64,000 nucleotides of DNA from Flavobacteriales bacterium (GCA_025210295.1 JAOASC010000016.1:124001-188000), one strand, 5' to 3'; positions 6,596 through 15,326 are shown, counted from the stretch's first letter. The notes: a model not told the origin generated them from the letters alone. Made by a program: numbers and translations.

Positions 6596-9490
6596 TTATT
6601 CGACAAAAATATCTGTTGTTTTTAGCTCTATAATTTCCCCAAAATTAGCTAATTCTTTAAAATTAATCCTTTTTTTATCCCCAACAATTGAAATGTTTAT
6701 TGGTTTTCCTTTTATATAGGTCTCATAAAAAGCAATCATTTCTTCAAAAGTTAATTGACGAATTTTATTTCTAAAAATATAATTAGGATCTTGAGTATAT
6801 CCTTGTTCTTTCCATCGTTCAATTTGATTACTTATATTCCTAAAACCTGGTCTTGAAGCCATGCTACTTTGAATGATTCCACTTTTAATCGTTTCTATTC
6901 GTTCTGACTTAAGGGGCAATTCGTTAATTAATCCCATATAAACGTTTAAGGCTTCTATTGTTTTATCAGATTGACAGCCAACAACCCCATGAAACTCTTC
7001 GTTATTCCCAAAAATTCCATTTCGACATCCTCCACTTACTCTGTATGCTAAAGCTCTTCTCTCTCTTAACTCCTGAAAAACCAATGACCCCATTCCTTTT
7101 CCAAAATATTCATTAAAAGCATAAAGTTTATAGTGCTCTTCCAAAGGTACATCCCCCATATCTACGGTAAAATATATAAGTGATTGAGCGGTATATTTAT
7201 TCGGTAAAAAATAAACCTTATTTTGTTTGATCGGTCTTATTTTCCTCTTTACATAACCATCGTCATTTGGTTTTAATTCTATGTCTTTTGTTCCTATGCC
7301 ATTCTTTTCCAGGCTTGCTCTCACATTTTTATCATTACCAATATAATTGATGGTTAATTTTCTTGATTGAACCTCTGAAAAAAGCTCGACATAAGCTGGT
7401 GCTTTTATTTTTTTGATTTCGTGATGGGTTAACTGTTTTAGAAAAACAGAATTAGAATCATAGACAGCATACTCCTGAAGTGCCATTAAAATATCTTTAG
7501 GGGTTGCTTTTTTTAATTTTAAATCAGATTTTTTTTCTTCCCTAATTGTTTTTAATACACTTTCATTGGTTTCAATATCATTAAGGAAGGTATTGACTAA
7601 CTTTAATGTTTGTGCTAAATAAGACTCCTCTCCTTTTACATTGAAATAAAAGAACCGTTCATCTGACCAAAAAGTATAATCTGAATTAAGGTATTGAAAC
7701 GCTTTTTTTAATTCATTAACTGCTTGTTTATTCGTTCCCACTCTATTAAGATAGCTAGTCAATAATTCAACTTTAGCATTGGAATAATTCCCTATATCCC
7801 ATTTAAAGGTTATTTCAAAAAGGTTATTTCTAGGATTTTTTGTGGTGATTAAACGTGTTCCATCTGTTAAAACCTGCTCTTCTACAGCTGAAGCAAAGTC
7901 AATGTAATTAAATGTTGTTTTCTGAGGTTTTTTCTTTTGAATCACTGTATAAAAATCAGATGATTCTGTTTTTAATTTAGGTATAGCTTTAAATGGTGGC
8001 TTCATTAATTTTTCAACATTATTTTTACCTTTATTTGAATACAAAGCGAAATAATTTTCTCCAAAAATTTTATTTGCATATTCAATAATATCTTTTTTAG
8101 TAATGTGTGCTAACTCTTTATTGTAATTGATCACTTGTTCCCAATTAAAACCTTGAGTAAAATAGTCTCCTAACAAACTTCCTATTTCTTCATTATCCTC
8201 TGTGTAATAATCTCTTTCTTTTCTAATATTCCTTTTTAAAACTTCTAACGATTCTTCAGAAAAATCGCCTTGTTTCAGTTTTTTCAACTCCGCCTCAACT
8301 AAATCATCCACTTGGGAAAATGATTGTCCAATTAATTTAGGTGATGCATCAATTCCAATAATACCAAAATCTTCCAAGAAATAGGTATAAGCTTCCCCAT
8401 ACATTATTTTATCATTCAGGTACAATTGATCAATAAATCCTGTATTATTTTGATTAGACAATAACCCTACCATTAACTCGGCTTTAGGTTCATTCACATC
8501 TTTAATTCCAACTGTTCTATAACCATACATTATTTCTTTATAAGGAGTAATGCTTATTTTTTTTTCTACTTTCCCATTCAGAGGGTTGAGCTGATGTTTT
8601 TTTGTAGGAATCATTGATGAATGAGGTAATCTTAACAACTTTTTTTCAATCATTGGTAAAACGGTTTCGGCATCAAAATCCCCTACCAAAACCAAGGCCA
8701 TATTATTGGCTTTGTAATAGGTATAAAAGTAATCGTACATTGCCGATAGTGATGGCTTTTTTAAATGTTCTGTTCTTCCTAAAATTTTCTCTGCATAAGA
8801 ACTTCCATCAAAAATTCCTTTAAAAAATTCTTCGAACAACCTAGAATAAGGGTCAGCAGCATACATATTACTTTCTTCATAAACGGCTTCCAGTTCTAAT
8901 TGAAACAACCTAAATACTGGTTTTTCCATACGATGAACTGATATTTCCAACCATCTTTCTAATTGATTTTTTGGAAAAGTCCCAAAGTAAGAGGTATGAT
9001 CAATTCCGGTCATTGCATTTACATCAACTGCACCTATTTCTGCCATTATCTTATCGTATTCATTGGGTATAGCATAGGCATTGGCCAACTCTGACTGCTC
9101 AGTAATTTTTTGATGAAGTTCTTTAATTTTAGCAGGGTCAGTTTCTTTTTTTAGTACATCATAAAGTGTTGTTATACTGTCTAAATGTACTTTTTCTCTT
9201 TTGTAATCTGTTGTCCCCATTTCTTGAGTTCCCTTGAACAACATGTGTTCGAGATAATGAGCCATTCCTGTATTATCTTGTGGATCATCCTTACTCCCTA
9301 CATTTACTACAATACTTCCATAAATTTCGGGTTTATCGTGATTCTCAACTAACAGTACGCGCATTCCATTAGACAACACAGTTTCTTTTAGCCCTATTGG
9401 GTCGTTTTTATAATCTTTCAATATAGTTTGCCCATAACTGTTAAAAACTATACTTACAAAAACAATAACACTTATCACTTTCATTCTCAT
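6596..9490 (-). CDS. M16 (insulinase/pitrilysin) family zinc metallopeptidase
   Basis: A 964-residue secreted peptidase. The ATG at 9490 (or 9484) is preferred because MRMKVISVIVFVSIVFNSYGQ forms a clean signal peptide; a TTG at 9517 would overlap folP. The N-terminal half carries the inverted zinc motif HYLEHMLFKGT (H-x-x-E-H) with the distal glutamate near the conserved E-x-N-M segment (YEESNMYAADPY). The second half (from about residue 530) repeats the fold without a zinc motif, as usual for the two-chain M16 proteins. Such enzymes degrade peptides in the periplasm. It heads the DUF1599-membrane-pyrophosphohydrolase-topB run on the minus strand and is divergent from folP with almost no space between. 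Confidence 0.93.
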   Translation of the reverse strand: MRMKVISVIVFVSIVFNSYGQTILKDYKNDPIGLKETVLSNGMRVLLVENHDKPEIYGSIVVNVGSKDDPQDNTGMAHYLEHMLFKGTQEMGTTDYKREKVHLDSITTLYDVLKKETDPAKIKELHQKITEQSELANAYAIPNEYDKIMAEIGAVDVNAMTGIDHTSYFGTFPKNQLERWLEISVHRMEKPVFRLFQLELEAVYEESNMYAADPYSRLFEEFFKGIFDGSSYAEKILGRTEHLKKPSLSAMYDYFYTYYKANNMALVLVGDFDAETVLPMIEKKLLRLPHSSMIPTKKHQLNPLNGKVEKKISITPYKEIMYGYRTVGIKDVNEPKAELMVGLLSNQNNTGFIDQLYLNDKIMYGEAYTYFLEDFGIIGIDASPKLIGQSFSQVDDLVEAELKKLKQGDFSEESLEVLKRNIRKERDYYTEDNEEIGSLLGDYFTQGFNWEQVINYNKELAHITKKDIIEYANKIFGENYFALYSNKGKNNVEKLMKPPFKAIPKLKTESSDFYTVIQKKKPQKTTFNYIDFASAVEEQVLTDGTRLITTKNPRNNLFEITFKWDIGNYSNAKVELLTSYLNRVGTNKQAVNELKKAFQYLNSDYTFWSDERFFYFNVKGEESYLAQTLKLVNTFLNDIETNESVLKTIREEKKSDLKLKKATPKDILMALQEYAVYDSNSVFLKQLTHHEIKKIKAPAYVELFSEVQSRKLTINYIGNDKNVRASLEKNGIGTKDIELKPNDDGYVKRKIRPIKQNKVYFLPNKYTAQSLIYFTVDMGDVPLEEHYKLYAFNEYFGKGMGSLVFQELRERRALAYRVSGGCRNGIFGNNEEFHGVVGCQSDKTIEALNVYMGLINELPLKSERIETIKSGIIQSSMASRPGFRNISNQIERWKEQGYTQDPNYIFRNKIRQLTFEEMIAFYETYIKGKPINISIVGDKKRINFKELANFGEIIELKTTDIFVE

Positions 9491-9498
9491 AAAAACTT

Positions 9499-9506
9499 TA
9501 ATTTTG
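9499..9506 (+). promoter_or_regulatory. Possible -7 box inside the 5' end of folP
   Basis: TAATTTTG matches TANNTTTG exactly and overlaps the TTG at 9504 that is the longest possible folP start. If it is the promoter, transcription begins near 9511-9513 and the working start codon must be further in. No clear -33 partner is seen. Confidence 0.35.
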
Positions 9507-10385
9507 TTGAACACCAAAAAAACTGAGCATTTGATTGATCATATTTTTCAACGTAAAACTACAATTAATTGTAGAGGTAAGCTAATAGACTTATCAACAC
9601 CAAAAGTAATGGGGGTTATTAATATAACGCCTGACTCTTTTTATGATGGTGGCCAAACCAACACTATTGAAAAAGCTGTTGCTCAAGCTGAAAAACACCT
9701 CAGTGAGGGAGCAACTTTTTTAGATATTGGCGGGTATTCTTCTCGCCCTGATGCTCCACACATTTCTGAAGAAGAAGAACTAAATCGAGTACTTCCAGTT
9801 ATTCGAGAAATCTCAACAAGTTTTCCTGATAGTATTCTTTCCGTGGACACTTTCAGAAGTCGAATCGCTGAAAAAGCGGTTGAACAAGGAGCAGCAATCA
9901 TTAATGATATTTCTGCTGGAGACATAGACCCTGAGATGTTAGCTGTAATTGCAGCTTTACAAGTACCTTATATTGCTATGCACATGAAAGGTACTCCACA
10001 AACAATGCAGAATAACCCTAACTATGGTAATGTTATTGAAGAAATAATCTATTATTTTTCAAAAAAAATTGATGATATCAATTGTAAAGGAATCAATGAT
10101 GTTATCCTTGATGTAGGCTTTGGTTTTGGGAAATCTATTGAAGACAATTATCAATTATTGAATCAACTTTCAGCTTTTAAACTATTTAAGATTCCAATAT
10201 TAACGGGAGTATCAAGAAAATCAATGTTGTATAAGCCTTTAGAAATTACTCCTGAAAAAGCTCTAAATGCCACAAGTATAGCACATACTATAGCATTACA
10301 AAAAGGAAGTAATATTTTAAGGGTACACGATGTTAAAGCAGCTATTGAGTGCATAAGAATCGTAGAATTAGCTACATTTTCTTAG
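9504..10385 (+). CDS. folP: Dihydropteroate synthase
   Basis: Joins 6-hydroxymethyl-dihydropterin pyrophosphate to p-aminobenzoate in folate synthesis; the target family of sulfonamides. The TIM-barrel motifs appear in order: VMGVINITPDSFYDGG, FLDIGGYSSRPDA (usually G-x-S-T-R-P), ILSVDTFRS, AAIINDISAG, YIAMHMKGTPQTMQ, ILDVGFGFGKS and ILTGVSRKSML. Length is 293 residues from the TTG at 9504. No ATG exists before the essential VMGVINITP, so the start must be non-ATG: TTG at 9504 or, if the -7 box at 9499-9506 is used, TTG at 9531. Divergent from the M16 gene with about 13 bases between starts. Confidence 0.95.
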   Translation: MLNTKKTEHLIDHIFQRKTTINCRGKLIDLSTPKVMGVINITPDSFYDGGQTNTIEKAVAQAEKHLSEGATFLDIGGYSSRPDAPHISEEEELNRVLPVIREISTSFPDSILSVDTFRSRIAEKAVEQGAAIINDISAGDIDPEMLAVIAALQVPYIAMHMKGTPQTMQNNPNYGNVIEEIIYYFSKKIDDINCKGINDVILDVGFGFGKSIEDNYQLLNQLSAFKLFKIPILTGVSRKSMLYKPLEITPEKALNATSIAHTIALQKGSNILRVHDVKAAIECIRIVELATFS

Positions 10386-10447
10386 TTTTTTAGAAGAACA
10401 AGAATCAGGTTTTTATTCTATTTTAGCTAAAAACACACCTGTACAAC

Positions 10448-10813
10448 ATGACTACTCCAAGAAAATGTTTGGTATGCGATGCCCCAATCCGTGGTAGAAT
10501 TGACAAAAAATTTTGCAATGATACTTGTAGAAATACCTACAATAATAACAATAAACGCCAAAAAGAATTTTTTGAAAGAAAAGTAAACGCTATTCTCCGT
10601 AAGAACAAACGTATTTTAGCGCAACTCACTCCTAAAGAAAAATCAAAAACCACCAAAGAGGAATTACTCTTTAATGGTTTCAATTTTTACTATTTTACCA
10701 ATATCTATAAAACCAAACAAGGGAAAACCTATTATTTTGTTTATGATTATGGTTACCTTGAGTTGGAAAACGAGGATTTTGCTCTCGTTAGAAAAAAAGA
10801 ATATGTAAAATGA
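10448..10813 (+). CDS. Hypothetical protein with N-terminal zinc-ribbon motif
   Basis: A 121-residue basic protein. The N-terminus carries CLVCDAPIRGRIDKKFCNDTC, a C-x2-C...C-x3-C pattern that should bind one zinc ion, similar to the short treble-clef or ribbon found in small Bacteroidota proteins. A Lys-rich helical stretch follows (RQKEFFERKVNAILRKNKRIL), then a beta-rich C-terminal part with many aromatic residues (FNFYYFTNIYKTKQGKTYYF). A nucleic-acid role would fit the charge but is only a guess. It lies 62 bases after folP on the same strand and converges on miaE with five bases between stop codons. Confidence 0.75.
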   Translation: MTTPRKCLVCDAPIRGRIDKKFCNDTCRNTYNNNNKRQKEFFERKVNAILRKNKRILAQLTPKEKSKTTKEELLFNGFNFYYFTNIYKTKQGKTYYFVYDYGYLELENEDFALVRKKEYVK

Positions 10814-10818
10814 CAGCT

Positions 10819-11397
10819 TTAATGTATTGCAGGTCTCCAAGGAAGATTAGCAGTAACTTCTCCCTCAATTATTAATAATTCTTCTAACCTTTTTTCTATT
10901 TCTTCTTCAGAGAAGTAATGAGTAGCCATTTTCAAAAATAGATCAACATGCGCCTTTTCTTGTTTATAAAGATTAGTGTAAAATTTCTTTATATCTTCTT
11001 CTTCTGCTGCTTCTCCTACTAATTTAAAACGCTCTACCCCTCTCATTTCTGCAATAGAAGCTATAATCAAACGATCTAAAAAACGGCCATCCCTTGAAGT
11101 TCTTACATGCGGTAAAATTCCTTTCAAATAAGTATCCTGATTAAACTTACCATTTAAAGTTAGCCCTCTTTTTTGCATCAATTCATAAACTTGTTTGAAA
11201 TGTAACAATTCTTCAATTGCTGTTTGCGTTAACTCCCCTATGATTTTACTTCTGTCTGGATATTTAGCAACAATAGACATACACATTGTCGATACTTTTC
11301 GTTCTGCATCTGCATGGTCTTGTAAAAATTCGTCTAAGTTCTCTAATACCTGATTGGCCCATTCTTTAGGCGTATCATATTTTAATTTAATTTCCAT
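10819..11397 (-). CDS. miaE: tRNA-(ms2io6A37) hydroxylase
   Basis: A 192-residue ferritin-like di-iron hydroxylase acting on the isopentenyl side chain of modified A37 in tRNAs that read U-starting codons. The di-iron ligand motifs are visible: HADAERK near residue 30, EELLHFKQVYELM (E-x-x-H) near residue 68, SIAEMRGVERF near 120 and QEKAHVDLFL (E-x-x-H) near 152. Length fits the family. It is the distal gene of a four-gene run with DUF1697, smpB and DUF5522, all on the minus strand with gaps of 2-11 bases, so translation and tRNA maintenance genes are grouped together. Confidence 0.93.
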   Translation of the reverse strand: MEIKLKYDTPKEWANQVLENLDEFLQDHADAERKVSTMCMSIVAKYPDRSKIIGELTQTAIEELLHFKQVYELMQKRGLTLNGKFNQDTYLKGILPHVRTSRDGRFLDRLIIASIAEMRGVERFKLVGEAAEEEDIKKFYTNLYKQEKAHVDLFLKMATHYFSEEEIEKRLEELLIIEGEVTANLPWRPAIH

Positions 11398-11401
11398 TTC
11401 C

Positions 11402-11917
11402 TTAAAGTTCTACTAATTTATTTACTGTTTTCCAATTTCTTGTTGTTGCCGTAACTCCCAATTTTTTCTCAAAGAAATTATTTGATAATTTTGATTGGTG
11501 ATATTTATCGACACATTTTAAATATACAGCATACGGCGTTATTTTAAACGCTTCTGGTAGATAGTCATTGACTGGTATGCTGTCGATATTTTCTTTAGCC
11601 GGGGGTTCTTTTAAAAATGTAATGTGAATGTTTTCACTTTCATCATAAGGCATTTTATCAATTATTTCTTGAATTTGATTTTGTTCTAAAACAACTACTG
11701 GTACTTCAAAGCCAAAATTAAGCTTGATCAAATTTTCAATTTTAGTTACCGATTGTGAGCTATTTTCACTTGAATCAAAGCCAATATTTCCACTTTGGAT
11801 ATAAGTTTTCACATTAATGAACCCCTCTTTTTCTAGGAGTGAACTTAGGTCTTTCATTAATATTTTTCTTTTTCCGCCAACATTTATACCTCTGAGTATA
11901 GCTACCAATCGTTTCAT
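11402..11917 (-). CDS. DUF1697 domain protein
   Basis: A 171-residue soluble protein with the DUF1697 opening: LVAILRGINVGGKRKI, then MKDLSSLLEKEGF and TYIQSGNIGFDS, and a C-terminal KKLGVTATTRNWKTVNKL segment. These are the best conserved blocks of this family, which has a duplicated alpha/beta fold and no proven biochemical function. Starts at the ATG at 11917; two bases separate it from the smpB stop and four from the miaE start, so it is co-transcribed with both. Confidence 0.93.
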   Translation of the reverse strand: MKRLVAILRGINVGGKRKILMKDLSSLLEKEGFINVKTYIQSGNIGFDSSENSSQSVTKIENLIKLNFGFEVPVVVLEQNQIQEIIDKMPYDESENIHITFLKEPPAKENIDSIPVNDYLPEAFKITPYAVYLKCVDKYHQSKLSNNFFEKKLGVTATTRNWKTVNKLVEL

Positions 11918-11919
11918 TT

Positions 11920-12369
11920 TTAGAAGTTTTTTAATTTTCTAGCCATATCTCTTTTATCATCACGTTCTTTAATTGAATTTCTTTTATCATGCAATTTCTT
12001 CCCTTCTGCCAAAGCGATATTCAATTTTGCTCTACCATTATCGTCAATAAAAAGCAAAGTTGAAACTAAAGCAAAACCTTTAACTTTAAGTTTACGCTCT
12101 ATTTTATTAATTTCTGTTCGATTCAATAATAATTTTCGATCTCGTCTTGGTTGATGATTTACAAAACCGCCATTGGAGTACTCTTCAATATACATATTAC
12201 GGACAAAAATTTCTCCTTTTTCTAAAACGCAGTATGACTCTGCTATACTTGCTTTACCTAATCTTATTGACTTTATTTCTGTCCCTACTAACTGAATACC
12301 AGCAGTATAAGCATCAATAAAATGATACTCAAATTTTGCTTTCTTATTTTTAATTTTAATTGTACTCAT
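11920..12369 (-). CDS. smpB: SsrA-binding protein SmpB
   Basis: The 149-residue partner of tmRNA in trans-translation, which frees ribosomes stalled on broken mRNAs. Conserved blocks are KIKNKKAKFEYHF at the start, AGIQLVGTEIKSIRLGKAS, EIFVRNMYIEEY, RDRKLLLNRTEI and the basic tail KLHDKRNSIKERDDKRDMAR that reads like mRNA on the empty decoding channel. Full length for the family. No ssrA gene is visible next to it in this window, so tmRNA is encoded elsewhere. Confidence 0.96.
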   Translation of the reverse strand: MSTIKIKNKKAKFEYHFIDAYTAGIQLVGTEIKSIRLGKASIAESYCVLEKGEIFVRNMYIEEYSNGGFVNHQPRRDRKLLLNRTEINKIERKLKVKGFALVSTLLFIDDNGRAKLNIALAEGKKLHDKRNSIKERDDKRDMARKLKNF

Positions 12370-12380
12370 GTATATGCCTT

Positions 12381-12566
12381 CTATTTTTTAAAAGTATCTG
12401 TCTTTGTATCATAGCCATAAGGACAATGTTTACAACCACTTTTACAACAATATCCTCTTTTTAAATGATAGGCTTCTGTAAAAACGATATAACCTTCTGG
12501 AGATAAATAATATTCATCTGGATTTAACTTTGATTTTTTAGAAAATCCACTCATGTCGTCTGCCAT
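12381..12566 (-). CDS. DUF5522 small cysteine-rich protein
   Basis: A 61-residue protein with a central EYYLSPEGYIVFTEAYHLKRG block and a CCKSGCKHCPYGY cysteine cluster. This is the DUF5522 pattern that is common in Bacteroidota and may bind a metal or an iron-sulfur cluster, though that is not shown. It begins the run that continues into smpB, with 11 bases between them. Confidence 0.88.
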   Translation of the reverse strand: MADDMSGFSKKSKLNPDEYYLSPEGYIVFTEAYHLKRGYCCKSGCKHCPYGYDTKTDTFKK

Positions 12567-12627
12567 ACAACAAAGATAGTTATTATTGATAAAGCGTGAA
12601 ATTATTTATAATGAGTTAATACCAACA

Positions 12628-12660
12628 AAAAAGCCGTTACTTTAACAGTAACGGCTTTTT
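12628..12660 (-). terminator. Rho-independent terminator of rpsA
   Basis: Thirteen-base perfect arms (12628-12640 and 12648-12660) with a 7-base loop, GC-rich core GCCGTTAC and A/T ends giving a U-tract on the minus strand. It lies 20 bases after the rpsA stop. Confidence 0.92.
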
Positions 12661-12679
12661 ATATCGGTTGTAGGAATTC

Positions 12680-14449
12680 TTATTTTCCTTCCATTTTAGC
12701 TTTTAACTCAGCTAATGCATCGATATCTCCTAATGTAGATTTCTCAGCAGCAGCGTTGTTTGAAGAAACTGCTTTTCTATCAGCTTTTCTTTTAGACTCT
12801 TCAACTTCTCCCCACATTAAAGCATGAGAAACTAAGATTTTCTTGTTTTCTTTGTTGAATTCAATCACTTTGAATGAAGCTTTTTCATCAACACCTAAAC
12901 TAGAACCATCTTCTTTTTTCATGTGTTTAACTGGACAGAATCCTTCGATTCCGTATGGTAAAGAAACGATACCAGCTTTATCTTTTAATTTGATTACTGT
13001 TCCTTCATGAACTGAATCTAAAGTAAAGATAGTTTCGTAAGTATCCCATGGATTTTCTTGTAATTGTTTATGTCCTAAGCTTAATCGTCTGTTTTCTAAA
13101 TCTAATTCTAAAACAGTTACATCTAACTCTTGACCTACAGAACAGAAATCTGATGGGTGCTTAATTTTCTTTTCCCAAGATAAATCAGAAATGTGAATTA
13201 ATCCATCAATACCTTCTTCTAACTCAACAAATACACCGAAGTTAGTAAAGTTTTTAACTACAGCTTTGTGTTGTGAAGCAACTGGGTATTTGTCTTGGAT
13301 ACCTGCCCAAGGATCTGGCATTAATTGCTTCATTCCTAAAGACATTTTACGCTCTTCTCTATCTAAAGTTAATACTTGAGTTTCAACCTCGTCACCAACT
13401 TTTAAGAAATCGTTAGCAGTTCTTAAGTGTTGACTCCAGCTCATCTCAGAAACGTGAACTAAACCTTCAACACCTGGAGCTACTTCAATAAACGCACCGT
13501 AATCAGTTAAAACAACTACTTTACCTTTAATTGTATCTCCAACTTTTAAGTTTTCATCTAATGCATCCCATGGGTGAGCGCTTAATTGTTTCAATCCTAA
13601 AGCAATACGTTTCTTGTTATCATCAAAATCAAGAATTACTACTTGAATCTTTTGATCTAATTCAACGATTTCTTCTGGATGGTTAACACGTCCCCAAGAA
13701 AGATCAGTAATGTGAATTAATCCATCAACTCCACCAAGGTCAACGAATACACCGTAAGAAGTAATGTTCTTAACAGTTCCTTCGATAACTTGTCCTTGCT
13801 CAAGTCCTTTCATGATTAATTTCTTCTGCTCTTCTAATTCAGCTTCGATTAATGCTTTATGAGAAACAACTACGTTTTTAAACTCGTTGTTAATCTTAAC
13901 CACTTTGAACTCCATGTTTTTACCAACGTATTGATCGTAATCTCTAATTGGTTTAACATCGATTTGTGAACCTGGTAAGAAAGCCTCAATTCCAAATACG
14001 TCAGCGATTAAACCACCTTTAGTTCTACACTTAACATATCCAGTAATGATTTCTCCTGTTTCTAACACTTCATTAACTCTAGTCCAAGCAGTTTGAACTC
14101 TAGCAGTTTTGTGAGAAACAACTAATTGACCTGTTTTATCTTCCATCGTTTCGATGTAAACTTCTACAGAGTCACCAACTTTTAAATCTGGGTTGTAACG
14201 GAATTCGTTTCTAGAAACGATACCTTCACTTTTGTACCCAATGTTAACAACAACTTCTCTATCAGTAATTTCAATTACAGATCCATTGATAACTTGTTTC
14301 TCTTCGATTTGAGTTAACGTTGCATCATACTTCTTACTTAACTCTGAACGTTCTTCAGCAGAATAAATTTCTGAGTTTTCGTAAGCACTCCAATCAAAGT
14401 TTTCTAAAGTTACAGCTTCTGTTGCTGTTGTGTTTTTTTCTTCAGCCAT
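12680..14449 (-). CDS. rpsA: 30S ribosomal protein S1
   Basis: A 589-residue protein with six S1 RNA-binding repeats. The clearest are repeats 3 to 5, each with a G-x-F-V/I-x-L/V ... GL(I/V)H(I/V)(T/S)(D/E)(L/M)SW signature (residues about 220-290, 305-375 and 390-460); repeats 1, 2 and 6 are more divergent, as usual. S1 holds mRNA on the 30S subunit. In Bacteroidota, where Shine-Dalgarno sites are rare, it is thought to matter for start-site choice. The C-terminal tail is acidic and Ala/Lys-rich. It is a single-gene unit with its own promoter (14545-14552) and terminator. Confidence 0.96.
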   Translation of the reverse strand: MAEEKNTTATEAVTLENFDWSAYENSEIYSAEERSELSKKYDATLTQIEEKQVINGSVIEITDREVVVNIGYKSEGIVSRNEFRYNPDLKVGDSVEVYIETMEDKTGQLVVSHKTARVQTAWTRVNEVLETGEIITGYVKCRTKGGLIADVFGIEAFLPGSQIDVKPIRDYDQYVGKNMEFKVVKINNEFKNVVVSHKALIEAELEEQKKLIMKGLEQGQVIEGTVKNITSYGVFVDLGGVDGLIHITDLSWGRVNHPEEIVELDQKIQVVILDFDDNKKRIALGLKQLSAHPWDALDENLKVGDTIKGKVVVLTDYGAFIEVAPGVEGLVHVSEMSWSQHLRTANDFLKVGDEVETQVLTLDREERKMSLGMKQLMPDPWAGIQDKYPVASQHKAVVKNFTNFGVFVELEEGIDGLIHISDLSWEKKIKHPSDFCSVGQELDVTVLELDLENRRLSLGHKQLQENPWDTYETIFTLDSVHEGTVIKLKDKAGIVSLPYGIEGFCPVKHMKKEDGSSLGVDEKASFKVIEFNKENKKILVSHALMWGEVEESKRKADRKAVSSNNAAAEKSTLGDIDALAELKAKMEGK

Positions 14450-14552
14450 TTGGCATTAAAAATTTGTATCCCAAATCCGGTAATTTGAGAGGTTTTTAAC
14501 ATGATTAATTATTGTACCGGCAATAATTTTAACTTTCAAGGTTGCAAAGGTA
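14450..14552 (-). promoter_or_regulatory. rpsA promoter and leader
   Basis: On the minus strand TACCTTTG (14552-14545) is an exact -7 box. The leader of about 90 bases contains an inverted pair, CCGGTA at 14477-14482 and TACCGG at 14515-14520, which could close a stem over a 32-base loop. Genes for S1 are autoregulated through their leader in some bacteria; whether this stem does so here is an inference. Confidence 0.55.
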
Positions 14553-14670
14553 GGGATTTTATTTTGTAAATACTAATTGTTAAATTTATTATGTTTTTTC
14601 ACTTAAATCAGCAAAAATTACTAAATGCATCTTTGATGATTTATTGAATTTTAAATAAAAATTCAATACT

Positions 14671-15171
14671 CTATTCATTTCCTTTGAAGAGAGATTCAAA
14701 ATTCTTGAATGTCGAATTAATATTACTACTATTGATATTACTATTGTGATATAATATTGTAGAGTACATTGTAGTATAAGCTGTATTAAAAACAAGATCT
14801 ATTTTTACTATATCTGACTTATATAAACTACTATTGTACCATCGATTAAATATTGAATGCCTTTTTTCTTGTTTTCCATCAGCGTTTGAACATACATATA
14901 ACAATACATTTTCTCTATTTTTGAAAAAATCATTTATTATTTCACTTATTGTTCTAGAAACTCTTGAGTCTAACGGAACTGATTTGTTACTTTTTGAATT
15001 TGTATTCTCAATTGAAATTTGATAAACATCTTTAAACCAATCCTCTTGAAGACCAATTAATTCAAAGTGCATATCAGTATAAAAAGCTATACTATAATCA
15101 ATATTATTTACTGTTTCGAACCGATATACACTTTTTTCTTCATCAAATCTATACTTGTAGGGGCTTGGCAA
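14671..15171 (-). CDS. DUF6169 family protein
   Basis: A 166-residue soluble protein whose opening SPYKYRFDEEKSVYRFET, IDYSIAFYTD, SRVSRTISEIINDFF, VLLYVCSNADGKQEKRHSIF and NRWYNSS match my memory of the DUF6169 family of Bacteroidota. Function is unknown. There is no ATG: the frame opens after a TAA with a single codon and then TTG at 15171, which must be the start unless synthesis begins much further in. That TTG lies inside the overlapping 51-codon ORF at 15149-15304, so translation is probably coupled. The C-terminal 20 residues are Asn/Ser-rich. The pair is isolated between rpsA and DUF2461 in very AT-rich DNA. Confidence 0.75.
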   Translation of the reverse strand: MPSPYKYRFDEEKSVYRFETVNNIDYSIAFYTDMHFELIGLQEDWFKDVYQISIENTNSKSNKSVPLDSRVSRTISEIINDFFKNRENVLLYVCSNADGKQEKRHSIFNRWYNSSLYKSDIVKIDLVFNTAYTTMYSTILYHNSNINSSNINSTFKNFESLFKGNE

Positions 15172-15304
15172 GTTTTATTTTTTTTTCTCTGATTGTTTTT
15201 AAATCTATTTCATCCTTTAGATATGAACTCACAATTTGCTTATTAGAATGCATCCTCTCTAATAATTTAATTAATGAATCTTTATTTACTTTTTTCTTTT
15301 TCAT
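15149..15304 (-). CDS. Small basic protein, 51 aa, overlapping the DUF6169 gene
   Basis: Opens with ATG at 15304: MKKKKVNKDSLIKLLER, then a SNKQIVSSYLKDEIDLKTI segment and ends KIKLAKPLQV. It overlaps the DUF6169 gene by 23 bases in another frame. No signal or membrane segment; predicted helical and basic. An exact TATATTTG -7 box lies at 15326-15319, just upstream, giving a very short leader. The layout, a small protein of about 50 residues overlapping a 166-residue partner, is the kind seen in toxin-antitoxin modules, but no domain supports that. The ORF could also serve only to couple translation of the downstream TTG start. Confidence 0.6.
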   Translation of the reverse strand: MKKKKVNKDSLIKLLERMHSNKQIVSSYLKDEIDLKTIREKKIKLAKPLQV

Positions 15305-15318
15305 AGGATAATATATAT

Positions 15319-15326
15319 CAAATATA
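15319..15326 (-). promoter_or_regulatory. -7 box for the 51-aa ORF / DUF6169 pair
   Basis: TATATTTG on the minus strand matches TANNTTTG and lies 15 bases before the ATG at 15304. No -33 partner is evident. The rest of the spacer up to 15525 is very AT-rich with no other feature seen. Confidence 0.4.

Noticed and set aside
14589-14795. A 68-codon frame overlapping the DUF6169 gene
   Set aside because: It lies in another frame inside the DUF6169 coding end, has low-complexity Ile/Asn content and no start context.
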